Source: an uncultured Lachnospiraceae bacterium (GTDB lineage Bacteria; Bacillota; Clostridia; Lachnospirales; Lachnospiraceae). Taken from it: 64,000 nt of DNA. This document shows positions 1 to 7,910 of this stretch, one piece after another. The stretch covers positions 54,018 to 118,017 of the forward strand of contig CANDAG010000007.1 of the NCBI GenBank assembly GCA_947382625.1, in the 5' to 3' direction. Each line of letters opens with the position of its first letter. Positions within the stretch are counted from its first letter, which is position 1. The notes under the pieces are model-generated. The model saw only the letters and a list, made by a program, of their open reading frames with translations. It did not search any database and was not told where the DNA came from. Position numbers and translations under genes: made by a program.

Positions 1-455
1 CAAAGACAGGCGCCCATAAAGATCAGACAGGCGATCCGGTGATAATGCTTTTTTTGGAAAAACAGCCTGTGGAGCATGGGAAGAAGCAGATAGATCATGA
101 TGAGGGCTCCGAAAAACCAGAAATGCCATAAATAGCTTTTCTGCAGAAGGCTGTCAAAGACCAGACGGAAGGGATTCATAAGCTTTTGCCTGAAAATAAG
201 GACAGGGATAGCGATCAGAAGGTTCCAGGAAAACACGATTTTAAAAATACGGACGATCTTGTGAAGCACATAGGAATAATCCATCTGTTCCTTTGACAGG
301 AGCAGATAGCCGTTGACCATAAAGAAAAGGGGTACGCCGCAGTCACACAGATAATAAATGGTGTAGTTATTCATACTCACTGCATGGAGGCCCACCACAC
401 TGATGCAGGCCAGGGATTTGATCAGATCCAGATTGGCGTTTCGTCTGTTATCCAT
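1..455 (-). CDS. acyltransferase family 3 membrane protein (5' part, runs off the window)
   Basis: Integral-membrane O-acyltransferase of the acyltransferase-3 (OafA/WecH) family, which usually acetylates surface polysaccharides. The open frame begins with MDNRRNANLDLIKSLACISV, the family's N-terminal signature of a basic residue plus DLIK, followed by a conserved His in VVGLHA inside helix 1. About four hydrophobic segments follow in the 151 visible residues. The start is an ATG preceded by GAGGTG at good spacing. The gene is cut by the window edge, so its C-terminal two thirds are unseen. It is divergent from the exopolysaccharide operon, which suggests it decorates that polymer; this role is inferred. 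Confidence 0.8.
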   Translation of the reverse strand, partial: MDNRRNANLDLIKSLACISVVGLHAVSMNNYTIYYLCDCGVPLFFMVNGYLLLSKEQMDYSYVLHKIVRIFKIVFSWNLLIAIPVLIFRQKLMNPFRLVFDSLLQKSYLWHFWFFGALIMIYLLLPMLHRLFFQKKHYHRIACLIFMGACL

Positions 456-579
456 AGGACACCTCACAAGATTAATAATATCTTAAATAAATCTTAAGGT
501 TTCTTAATAATTGTATTTTACAACAGAGAGGAACTCTTTGCAACAGCCGTCTGTGATATTTCCTGTATGCTGCTTTTTG

Positions 580-608
580 TTGAGATATTCAGATGTGTAT
601 GGTACAAT
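580..608 (+). promoter_or_regulatory. sigma-A promoter of the exopolysaccharide operon
   Basis: TTGAGA at 580-585 and TACAAT at 603-608 are separated by exactly 17 bases, a close match to the housekeeping consensus. Transcription would start near 615, about 65 bases before the first glycosyltransferase. No other good promoter is obvious for the eleven tightly spaced genes that follow. Confidence 0.75.
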
Positions 609-612
609 GAAA

Positions 613-638
613 CATGCTGAAGCATGCACTACGTAGTG
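613..638. promoter_or_regulatory. two abutting palindromes at the transcription start of the exopolysaccharide operon
   Basis: CATGCT-GA-AGCATG (613-626) is followed without a gap by CACTACGTAGTG (627-638), a perfect 12-bp palindrome. They lie at or just after the expected transcription start, a normal operator position. They may bind a repressor or form 5' hairpins in the leader. No regulator can be assigned. Confidence 0.4.
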
Positions 639-679
639 TCAGTCAGGCATAAATCCGGCAGGCAGAAAGGAAAGACAGG

Positions 680-1609
680 ATGAAATTACTCAGCGCGATC
701 GTACCCTGTTATAACGAAGAAGAAAATATCGCTGATTTTTATCAGGAGTTTATGAAGAATGAAGCTTTTTTTCATGAAAAAGAGATAGAGCTGGAGATTT
801 TATTTATTAACGATGGTTCTAAGGACGGTACGGTGGCGGAGGTGAAGAAGCTGGTCGAAAAGGATAAAAGGGTGCATCTTGTCTCCTTTTCCAGAAATTT
901 CGGAAAGGAAGCCGCCATTTATGCAGGGCTTGAAAAGGCAAAGGGAGATTATGTGGTGTTTATGGATGCCGACCTGCAGGATCCGCCTTCTATTTTGCCG
1001 GAAATGTACGGGTATCTGGAGCAGGGCTATGATTCCGTTGCCACCAGACGGGTGGACCGTAAGGGGGAGCCGCCGGTGCGTTCCTTTTTTGCACGGATGT
1101 TCTACAAGATCATGAGAAAGATATCCAGGACAGAGATCATGGACGGAGCAAGGGACTACCGGCTCATGAGCCGGCCGGTGGTGGACGCCATTCTTTCCAT
1201 GCCGGAATACAATCGGTTCAGCAAGGGAATCTTCGGCTGGGTGGGCTTTGAGACGAAATGGCTGGAATTTGATAACATCGAACGCAAAAAGGGAGAGACC
1301 AAGTGGTCTTTCTGGAAGCTGTTCATTTATTCCATAGACGGGATCACAGCGTTTTCCACAGCGCCTCTGGCGTTTGCGGCTTTTATGGGAGTGTTCTTTT
1401 GTCTGGCGGCCTTTGTGTTCATTATTTTTATCATCGTCAGGAAGCTTTTGTTCGGGGATCCTACCTCGGGATGGCCGTCGCTGGTGTGTATTATTTCTCT
1501 GATCAGCGGCGTACAGCTGTTTTGTCTGGGGATTGTGGGTCAATATCTGGCAAAGACGTATATGGAAGTAAAAAGAAGGCCAATCTATCTTATAAAAGAG
1601 GAGCTTTAA
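680..1609 (+). CDS. GtrB/DPM1-type family 2 glycosyltransferase with two C-terminal membrane helices
   Basis: Likely transfers a sugar from a nucleotide donor to undecaprenyl phosphate on the inner face of the membrane. The GT-A domain fills residues 1-225 with VPCYNEEEN at the N-terminus, the DGS nucleotide-binding motif, and a DAD metal site at residues 96-98 followed by LQDPP, typical of the GtrB/ArnC/DPM1 branch. Two strongly hydrophobic helices lie near residues 230-300. Length (309) is normal for the branch. The start has AAAGGAAAG upstream. First gene of the operon; its stop codon directly abuts the next ATG, so the two are probably translationally coupled. The sugar is unknown. Confidence 0.88.
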   Translation: MKLLSAIVPCYNEEENIADFYQEFMKNEAFFHEKEIELEILFINDGSKDGTVAEVKKLVEKDKRVHLVSFSRNFGKEAAIYAGLEKAKGDYVVFMDADLQDPPSILPEMYGYLEQGYDSVATRRVDRKGEPPVRSFFARMFYKIMRKISRTEIMDGARDYRLMSRPVVDAILSMPEYNRFSKGIFGWVGFETKWLEFDNIERKKGETKWSFWKLFIYSIDGITAFSTAPLAFAAFMGVFFCLAAFVFIIFIIVRKLLFGDPTSGWPSLVCIISLISGVQLFCLGIVGQYLAKTYMEVKRRPIYLIKEEL

Positions 1610-2389
1610 ATGACAACACCGGACAAGCTGGTAAGCATCATCGTGCCGGTATATAATGCCGGTAATTATATAGAAGAAACCATTGCTATGGTGAAGGCAC
1701 AGACCTACGAGGACTGGGAGCTGATCCTTGTGGATGACTGTTCAAAGGACGAGAGCAAAAAGCGCATTGAGGCCTGTATGTCTTCGGAGGAGTGCAATGG
1801 AGAGACCGGAAGGATCAGGCTTATAACCAAAGAGGAAAATGAGGGTGCGGCACAGGCCAGAAATACAGGGATAGAAGCGGCCAGGGGAAGGTATATCGCA
1901 TTTCTGGATGCGGATGATCTGTGGATGCCGGACAAGCTGGAAAAGGAGCTGGCATTCATGAAGGAGAAGCAGGCGGCCTTTGTATGCTCGGCTTATGAAT
2001 TCGGGGACGAGCAGGCAAGGGGAACCGGCAGGATCGTCCATGTTCCGCCTGTCCTTACTTACGAAAAGGCATTATCGAGAACCGTAATCTTTACCAGCAC
2101 GGTTCTTTTGGATACAAAGAAAACGGGGCGGGAGATCATCCGGATGCCGAAGGTAAAAAGCGAGGATACCGCCACATGGTGGAAGCTTTTGCGTGGTGGC
2201 TTTACGGCCTATGGACTGGACGAGGTGCTGGCGATTTACAGAAGACCGGCCGGATCCCTTTCCTCCAATAAGCTGGAGGCGGTGGGGAGGATCTGGAATC
2301 TGTACCGGAGGCAGGAAGAGCTTTCTTTGTGGAAAAGCATCTGCAATCTGATCCCGTGGGCGTTCAGGGCGGCCCGTCGGAGAATATGA
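1610..2389 (+). CDS. family 2 glycosyltransferase
   Basis: Cytoplasmic GT-A fold transferase that would add one sugar of the exopolysaccharide repeat unit. It opens with VSIIVPVYNAGNYI, has LVDDCSKD for nucleotide binding and FLDADDLW for metal binding, and ends with the short helical region usual for polysaccharide GT2 enzymes. At 259 residues it is of ordinary length. The ATG follows the previous stop with no gap. An 80-base stretch separates it from the following gene, the largest gap in the operon. Donor and linkage cannot be told from sequence. Confidence 0.85.
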   Translation: MTTPDKLVSIIVPVYNAGNYIEETIAMVKAQTYEDWELILVDDCSKDESKKRIEACMSSEECNGETGRIRLITKEENEGAAQARNTGIEAARGRYIAFLDADDLWMPDKLEKELAFMKEKQAAFVCSAYEFGDEQARGTGRIVHVPPVLTYEKALSRTVIFTSTVLLDTKKTGREIIRMPKVKSEDTATWWKLLRGGFTAYGLDEVLAIYRRPAGSLSSNKLEAVGRIWNLYRRQEELSLWKSICNLIPWAFRAARRRI

Positions 2390-2469
2390 GAGATCAAAAA
2401 ATGCTTCGTAGGATATGAGAGATGAGGGCGGCAGTGCCGGCAGGACTGCTGCAGCTTTGGAGGATAAAG

Positions 2470-3849
2470 GTGAAACGTTTGGAGTCTGTCAAAAGGGTGA
2501 TCATATTGTGGCTGAGTGTGGCGGGAGTGCTGCTTCAGGCCGCAGTTTATATTTATCTTTGGTTTGAATATTATTATCCCATCATCAATAACTTTAACCG
2601 GGGACTTAAATTTGAGAGGAACGGCCATATTGTTGTGGCGGGGCTTTATATTGTGTTCCTGCTTTTTTTTAATAACACCTACGGAGGCATGAAGGTCGGC
2701 TATCTGAAGCCGGTAGACGTGTTTTTATCTCAGTTTTTTTCGCTCCTGTTTGCAAATATAATTACATATTTCCAGCTTTCCCTGATGAACAACTGGCTGC
2801 TTCCGGTGAGGTATCTTCTGATGGCCATGCCTGTGCAGCTGCTGATCGCGGCGCTGTGTACCTATATCAGCAATTTTGTTTACCGGAAGGTATTTCCTCC
2901 CAGAGAAATGCTGCTGATCCACGGGGAGCGGGAGATTGATGGTATTTTGCAGAAATTTGCAACCCGGAAGGATAAGTATAAGATCGCCAGATGCATGGAT
3001 GTGCGGGAGGGTATTGAAAGGCTGGAGGAGGAGGCATTAAAGGGCTACGGCGCCGTGGTGCTGTGGGATATTCCCACCATGGAGAGGAATCAGCTGTTAA
3101 AGTACTTTTACAGCAGATCCATCCGTGTTTATACCATGCCCAAGATCCCTGATGTGCTGATCAAGGGCTCCGACCAGCTTCATCTTTTCGATACCCCTAT
3201 CTTTCTTACCAGAGAGTATGCCCTGACTGTGGGACAGCGGGCAGCGAAAAGGATGATCGACATTATCTGTGCCCTGATCCTGCTGGTGCTGGCGTCCCCC
3301 TTTATGCTGCTCACAGCGCTTCTGATCAAATGCTATGACAAAGGGCCTGTGTTTTATAAGCAGGTGCGCTGTACCAGGGATGCCCGGCAATTTGCCATCA
3401 TTAAGTTCAGGAGTATGAGAGTGGATGCGGAGAAGGATGGCGTGGCAAGACTTGCATCCAAGCATGATGACAGGATCACCCCTATCGGGAGATTTATCCG
3501 TGCCGTGCGTATCGATGAACTGCCCCAGCTTTTTAACATCCTGAAGGGAGAAATGTCCTTTATCGGTCCAAGGCCGGAGAGACCGGAGATCATTGAAAAA
3601 TATATGCGAGAAATGCCGGAGTTTGCTTTTCGGATGAAGGTTAAGGCGGGGCTGGCAGGCTATGCCCAGGTTTACGGTAAATATAATACCACGCCTTACG
3701 ATAAACTGAAGCTTGATCTGACCTATGTGGAAAATTATTCTGTGTGGCTTGACCTGAAGCTGATGCTGCTTACCCTGAAGATATTGATCAAGCCGGAGAG
3801 TACGGAGGGGGTTGAGGACACCCAGGTGACGGCTATGAAGGAGCCCTGA
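2470..3849 (+). CDS. polyprenyl glycosylphosphotransferase (WcaJ/EpsL-type initiating enzyme)
   Basis: Transfers a sugar phosphate from a UDP-sugar to undecaprenyl phosphate and so starts repeat-unit synthesis at the membrane. The N-terminal half has about four membrane segments and a soluble CoA-binding-like domain. The C-terminal catalytic module begins at the amphipathic helix KRMIDIICALILLVL and carries GPVFYKQVR, IIKFRSMR, RIDELPQLFNILKGEMS and IGPRPERPE, all signature blocks. The GTG start at 2470 is preferred because GGAGG sits 6 bases upstream and the protein then starts with a basic stretch and helix; an in-frame ATG at 2422 would add 16 residues. Sugar specificity is unknown. Confidence 0.92.
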   Translation: MKRLESVKRVIILWLSVAGVLLQAAVYIYLWFEYYYPIINNFNRGLKFERNGHIVVAGLYIVFLLFFNNTYGGMKVGYLKPVDVFLSQFFSLLFANIITYFQLSLMNNWLLPVRYLLMAMPVQLLIAALCTYISNFVYRKVFPPREMLLIHGEREIDGILQKFATRKDKYKIARCMDVREGIERLEEEALKGYGAVVLWDIPTMERNQLLKYFYSRSIRVYTMPKIPDVLIKGSDQLHLFDTPIFLTREYALTVGQRAAKRMIDIICALILLVLASPFMLLTALLIKCYDKGPVFYKQVRCTRDARQFAIIKFRSMRVDAEKDGVARLASKHDDRITPIGRFIRAVRIDELPQLFNILKGEMSFIGPRPERPEIIEKYMREMPEFAFRMKVKAGLAGYAQVYGKYNTTPYDKLKLDLTYVENYSVWLDLKLMLLTLKILIKPESTEGVEDTQVTAMKEP

Positions 3850-3851
3850 AT

Positions 3852-5033
3852 ATGAAGAGAGAATTTGAGGATAAGGAATTGAAAGGTAAGGAATCCACAA
3901 AAATGGAATTCGACGAGGAATATCGGAACAGGGAAATGGATCTGAAAAGGCTGGTGCTTTATTTTCAGAAGAGGATATGGCTGGTGATCATGCTGGTGAT
4001 CCTGGGCGCGGTTGCAGGAGGGATCATCTATCAGATGCTGCATTCTATGAAGACGCCGGTGGAGTATCAGGCGGTATCCAAGCTTTATATCAGCTTCGGG
4101 CATGATGAGAGCGGTGAGGTTTACCAGTATTATAATGGCTACACCTGGAATGATCTGCTTGATACGGATCCTATTATGGATCTGGTGATGGTGCATCTTC
4201 CCGGGTACGAAAAGGAGCAGGTGCGGGAATCCACTACAGCGGAAATCTTATCAGATATCCGGCTTCTGACCATAACGGTGAGAGGGGAGAATGAAAAATT
4301 TGTGCGCGAGATCGATCATGCGGTGGAGAACGGTCTGAAGGAGTTTGCAAGGGAAAGCGAGGAGCTGGAGCAGATCAAGGTGATCCGTTCCGGTGTGCCG
4401 GAGCGGATTTACTGGGATGACAGGACCACCTCAGCCTGCGTTACAGGAGCCGTGATCTTAGGATTCCTCTCGCTTCTGGTGCTTGGATTTAATTATGCAA
4501 TGGACGAGGCGGTGTATGTTCAGGAGGATATTGAGAAGAGATACGGCGTCAGGGCGTTAGGGATCCTTACCCGGAGCCAGAAGGGGTTAGAGCCCTATGC
4601 CAGGGAGCTGAAGGCCAATATACGCTATGCGGCAGGAGAAAAAAGGACCGTTGCAGTGGTGGATATGGGAAATCACGCAGATCTTCGGGGCGGTGAGCTG
4701 GAGCGGTTATTGAACCGGGAAATGCTGGAGGTTTTTGGCGGCGGGCACACCGGGGAAGAGGAAGATTTTGGATGGAATTTTGCGAAGGAAGAGGAAGAGC
4801 AGCTTCCGCCGGGAGAGTGGAAGGTAACCGCCTTTGGAGAAAATATACTCTCGGAGGAGGAGTGTCGGAGGATCAGAGAGATCGGCGGAGTGATCCTTTT
4901 GCTTCCCTTTGGGGTGGATGTGGGGCGGAAAACCTCCCGGATCCTCAGCCTTCTTAAGAATCAGGACTGCCCGGTGATGGGAATGGTCATCGCCCAGGCA
5001 GATGAGGAGTATTTAAATCGGTATTTTGCGTAG
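3852..5033 (+). CDS. Wzz/YveK-type polysaccharide co-polymerase with a P-loop-less kinase-like tail
   Basis: Membrane protein expected to control chain length. Helix 1 (about residues 35-57, VIMLVILGAVAGGII) and helix 2 (about 195-218) flank an extracytoplasmic domain, the Wzz arrangement. Unlike simple YveK proteins (about 230 residues) it continues 175 residues into the cytoplasm. That tail resembles a CpsD/BY-kinase in pattern: ARELKANIRYAAGEKRTVAVV, then GGVILLLPFGVDVGRKTS and CPVMGMVIAQADEEY. It has no Walker A GxxGxGKS and no Tyr cluster at the C-terminus. It follows the initiating transferase by 2 bases. No separate tyrosine kinase or phosphatase gene is present in the operon. Confidence 0.8.
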   Translation: MKREFEDKELKGKESTKMEFDEEYRNREMDLKRLVLYFQKRIWLVIMLVILGAVAGGIIYQMLHSMKTPVEYQAVSKLYISFGHDESGEVYQYYNGYTWNDLLDTDPIMDLVMVHLPGYEKEQVRESTTAEILSDIRLLTITVRGENEKFVREIDHAVENGLKEFARESEELEQIKVIRSGVPERIYWDDRTTSACVTGAVILGFLSLLVLGFNYAMDEAVYVQEDIEKRYGVRALGILTRSQKGLEPYARELKANIRYAAGEKRTVAVVDMGNHADLRGGELERLLNREMLEVFGGGHTGEEEDFGWNFAKEEEEQLPPGEWKVTAFGENILSEEECRRIREIGGVILLLPFGVDVGRKTSRILSLLKNQDCPVMGMVIAQADEEYLNRYFA

Positions 5034-5042
5034 GACGGGAAT

Positions 5043-5828
5043 ATGAAATTACAGGTGCTGGTATCGGCAGTAAATGAAAATGTAAATGCACTGGCGGCAA
5101 AAATGAATCTGGAAACAGAGGCAGTCATCGTGAACCAATGCGATCACTTTGCCTATCAGGAGTATCTCCACAAAGGCAGATGCATCCGCTGCTTTTCCAT
5201 GGCGGAGCGCGGGGTGGGCCTTAGCCGGAATACGGCCCTTATGCGGGCAGAGGCAGAGATCTGCCTGTTTTCGGATGAGGATATTGTATTTATCTCCGGC
5301 TATGAAAAGACAGTTCTGGAGGCCTTCCGGCAGAATCCGGATGCGGATGTGATCACCTTTAACTTTAAGGTAGACCCTTCCCGGGCTACCTACCACAACC
5401 AGGCCAAAAGGAGGATCCGCTGGTATAATTATGGGCGTTATCCCACCTATGCCGTGGCGGCCAGAGTGGAATCCCTGCGGCGGGCAAATGTGGGCTTTTC
5501 TCTGCTTTTTGGGGGAGGGGCCAGGTACAGCAATGGGGAGGACAGCCTGTTTTTACATGACTGTCTGAAAAAGGGTCTGCATCTGTATGCGGATACGGCA
5601 CAGATCGGAGAAGAGGTTTATCGGGAATCTACCTGGTTTAAGGGATATAACGCCAGATTTTTTCAGGACAGAGGCGTACTTTATCATTCTCTTTATGGTA
5701 TCTGGGCAAAGCCCTTCTCCCTGCGGTTTCTGATCCGATTGGGGGATTTCGGAGAGCTTTCCCTGAAGCAGGCCTATGGGCTGATGAAGCAGGGGATCCG
5801 GGAGGGAGCTAAGCGGAGAGCGGATTGA
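5043..5828 (+). CDS. family 2-like glycosyltransferase
   Basis: Probable GT-A transferase of the exopolysaccharide pathway. It is a divergent member: the N-terminus reads MKLQVLVSAVNENV instead of the usual VPVYN, but GVGLSRNTALMRAEAEICLF followed by SDEDIVF (an acidic metal-site equivalent) and a late GEDSLF block match the architecture of small capsule GT2 enzymes. 261 residues, no membrane helix. It starts 9 bases after the co-polymerase stop. Donor sugar unknown. Confidence 0.75.
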   Translation: MKLQVLVSAVNENVNALAAKMNLETEAVIVNQCDHFAYQEYLHKGRCIRCFSMAERGVGLSRNTALMRAEAEICLFSDEDIVFISGYEKTVLEAFRQNPDADVITFNFKVDPSRATYHNQAKRRIRWYNYGRYPTYAVAARVESLRRANVGFSLLFGGGARYSNGEDSLFLHDCLKKGLHLYADTAQIGEEVYRESTWFKGYNARFFQDRGVLYHSLYGIWAKPFSLRFLIRLGDFGELSLKQAYGLMKQGIREGAKRRAD

Positions 5829-5855
5829 GGATAAGGAAAGGGCACGGTTGTTATT

Positions 5856-6965
5856 GTGATCATCTATATTTTTGTGGCGGTATTTACAGTTTCTTTGGGG
5901 CTTTTGGTGGATAACCATTGTAAAGTCCGGCGAAATAGTGTGACCAGACAGCAGATGCTGAACGGGCTTAGTCTTTCAGCGGTTTTTTTGCTGCTGTTCG
6001 GGATTTCTGCCTGCCGGCTCAATGTGGGGAATGATTATGCCAAATATGTAGAATTTATGCATCTGATCAACAGCAACGCCTTTGTCCCCACAGAATTCGG
6101 ATTTAATCAGGTGGTAAGGATTCTCTACGGGATCAGCGGATTTGAAAATTATCTGCTGGTTTTTGCTTTTTTTGCCTTTTTTACCATTTTACTGTTTCTG
6201 TATGGGATTTATCAGCAGGCAGATTCTTTCCCCTTTAGCTTCTTTCTGTTTATGGCCTTTGGCTATTATTTTCAGTCCTTTAATACGGTTCGGTATTATC
6301 TGGCGCTGGCCCTTGCCCTGCTGGCAATTCCCTATGTGCTCCGGAGGGAGTGGGTGAAGTTTTTCCTGCTTGCGTGCCTGGGGGCAACCATGCATAAGTC
6401 CATCCTTGTGATCATCCCTCTTTACATCCTGGCGTCCCTTCCCTGGAAAAAGTGGCAGCTGGCCCTGGCGGCGGCTTTTTGCTCTACCTTCTTTTTTATG
6501 CAGGATTTTTACCTGAAGGCAGTGATCTTCCTGTATCCGACCTATGAGGACACGGAGTATTTAGAGGGCGGGACCAGCTATGTGAATATTGCCCGGTGCG
6601 CCGGGGTGCTGATCCTGGCTCTTTTGTGCTATCAAAGGACGGTGAAGGAGAATAAGCGGAACCGGTTTTATTTTTACTGCAATCTCGGGGCGCTGGTGAT
6701 GTACGTGTGCTGTTCCTTTTTGCCTATCATTTCAAGGATCGGCTATTACCTGACCATCACTCACATTTTCTTTCTTCCGACGCTGCTTGCAGGAATAGAA
6801 AATAAGAAACTAAGGAGGCTGGCTTCGGCGGGGGTGATCCTTGCGGCAATGGTGTATTTCGGAGTTTTTATACTGATGAAGGCGGGAAATGACGGACTCA
6901 GGATCCTGCCCTATGAGACGTTTATGTTCCACGATATGGTTCCCATTCTTTCGGATGTGAATTAA
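5856..6965 (+). CDS. EpsG-family polysaccharide polymerase (Wzy-like)
   Basis: Polytopic membrane protein of 369 residues with about ten hydrophobic segments. It shows the EpsG pattern: an early helix, then RLNVGNDYAKYVEFM with the conserved G-D-Y before a long loop, and SFNTVRYYLALALALLAI in the centre. It is expected to polymerise lipid-linked repeat units on the outer face of the membrane. The predicted GTG start has only a distant AAGGAAAG, so translation may be weak or coupled. It lies in the position usual for a Wzy polymerase, among the glycosyltransferases. Confidence 0.85.
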   Translation: MIIYIFVAVFTVSLGLLVDNHCKVRRNSVTRQQMLNGLSLSAVFLLLFGISACRLNVGNDYAKYVEFMHLINSNAFVPTEFGFNQVVRILYGISGFENYLLVFAFFAFFTILLFLYGIYQQADSFPFSFFLFMAFGYYFQSFNTVRYYLALALALLAIPYVLRREWVKFFLLACLGATMHKSILVIIPLYILASLPWKKWQLALAAAFCSTFFFMQDFYLKAVIFLYPTYEDTEYLEGGTSYVNIARCAGVLILALLCYQRTVKENKRNRFYFYCNLGALVMYVCCSFLPIISRIGYYLTITHIFFLPTLLAGIENKKLRRLASAGVILAAMVYFGVFILMKAGNDGLRILPYETFMFHDMVPILSDVN

Positions 6966-6992
6966 GTGGTGAGAGGAAAAGGGAGAAAGAAA

Positions 6993-7910
6993 ATGGGATT
7001 TTTCTTTTCGATCATTGTTGTCTGCCTGAATCCGGGGGACAAGCTGAGAAGCACACTGAAAAGCATAGAGGAGCAGACATTTCGTGATTTTGAGGTCATT
7101 GTAAAGGACGGCCTTTCAGAGGACGGATCTTTAGAGGCAGCCAGGAAGCTTGCAGAGAAATGGGAGGCCGGGGTTGCGGAACGGGGACTGGACGGAATGG
7201 AAGGCGGCAGACAAGAAGTCGGCAGACCAGAAGCTGTCAGACGCCTTAGGATCCTCCGGAAAAAGGACCTGGGCATTTATGACGCCATGAACCAGGGGGC
7301 GGAAGAGGCTCAGGGAGAATATATCTATTACTTAAACTGCGGAGACCGGTTTTATTCGGAAAGAGTCTTACAGGAAATGGCGGATTTTATTTCCGGTGAG
7401 AGGAAAAGGAACGGGAATGGAGACCGGCCGGGGATCTACTACGGAAATATTTATGAGAGGCTTACCGGGCAGAAGATTGCATCTAATCCTCATATGGATG
7501 CTTTCGGATGCTACCGGAATGTTCCCTGCCACCAGGCGTGCTTTTATTCCCGGGAGCTTTTGAGGGCACATCCCTTTGAGACGGGCTACAAAGTGCGGGC
7601 AGATTACGAGCAGTTTTTGTGGTGCTTTTTTAATAAGGAAGAAAAGGTGATCTTTGCTTATCAGGACAGGATGATCGCGGATTATGAAGGCGGCGGTTTT
7701 TCGGAGACAAAGGAAAATCGCAGGATCTCTGCACGGGAGCACAGAGAGATCACCGGGAGATATATGAGCAGGGGAGAGCTTCTTAAATTTCGGCTGGTGA
7801 TGGCGCTTACGTTCTCCGGCCTTCGCACGAAGCTTGCTCAAAACAAAAGGACAGCAGGGATATATAACCGGCTGAAGGAAATGGTATATTCCTGCCGCAG
7901 GAGAGGCTAA
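6993..7910 (+). CDS. family 2 glycosyltransferase with a low-complexity insertion
   Basis: GT2 transferase related to the colanic-acid WcaE/WcaA group: FSIIVVCLNPGDKL, IVKDGLSEDGS, then KKDLGIYDAMNQGAEEAQGEY and YLNCGD as metal site. A charged stretch around residues 55-85 (repeated GG-R-EVGRPEAVRR) interrupts the fold and looks like a recent low-complexity expansion between the nucleotide motif and the IYDAMN block. ATG at 6993 is chosen because GGGAG lies 7 bases before it; a GTG at 6966 would add nine basic residues. The acceptor is unknown. Confidence 0.83.
   Translation: MGFFFSIIVVCLNPGDKLRSTLKSIEEQTFRDFEVIVKDGLSEDGSLEAARKLAEKWEAGVAERGLDGMEGGRQEVGRPEAVRRLRILRKKDLGIYDAMNQGAEEAQGEYIYYLNCGDRFYSERVLQEMADFISGERKRNGNGDRPGIYYGNIYERLTGQKIASNPHMDAFGCYRNVPCHQACFYSRELLRAHPFETGYKVRADYEQFLWCFFNKEEKVIFAYQDRMIADYEGGGFSETKENRRISAREHREITGRYMSRGELLKFRLVMALTFSGLRTKLAQNKRTAGIYNRLKEMVYSCRRRG

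Noticed and set aside
800-1543. 247-residue minus-strand frame opposite the first glycosyltransferase
   Set aside because: Low-complexity, Arg/His/Pro-rich translation with no family pattern; the plus strand holds a complete GtrB-type enzyme. It is a shadow of GC-biased codons.
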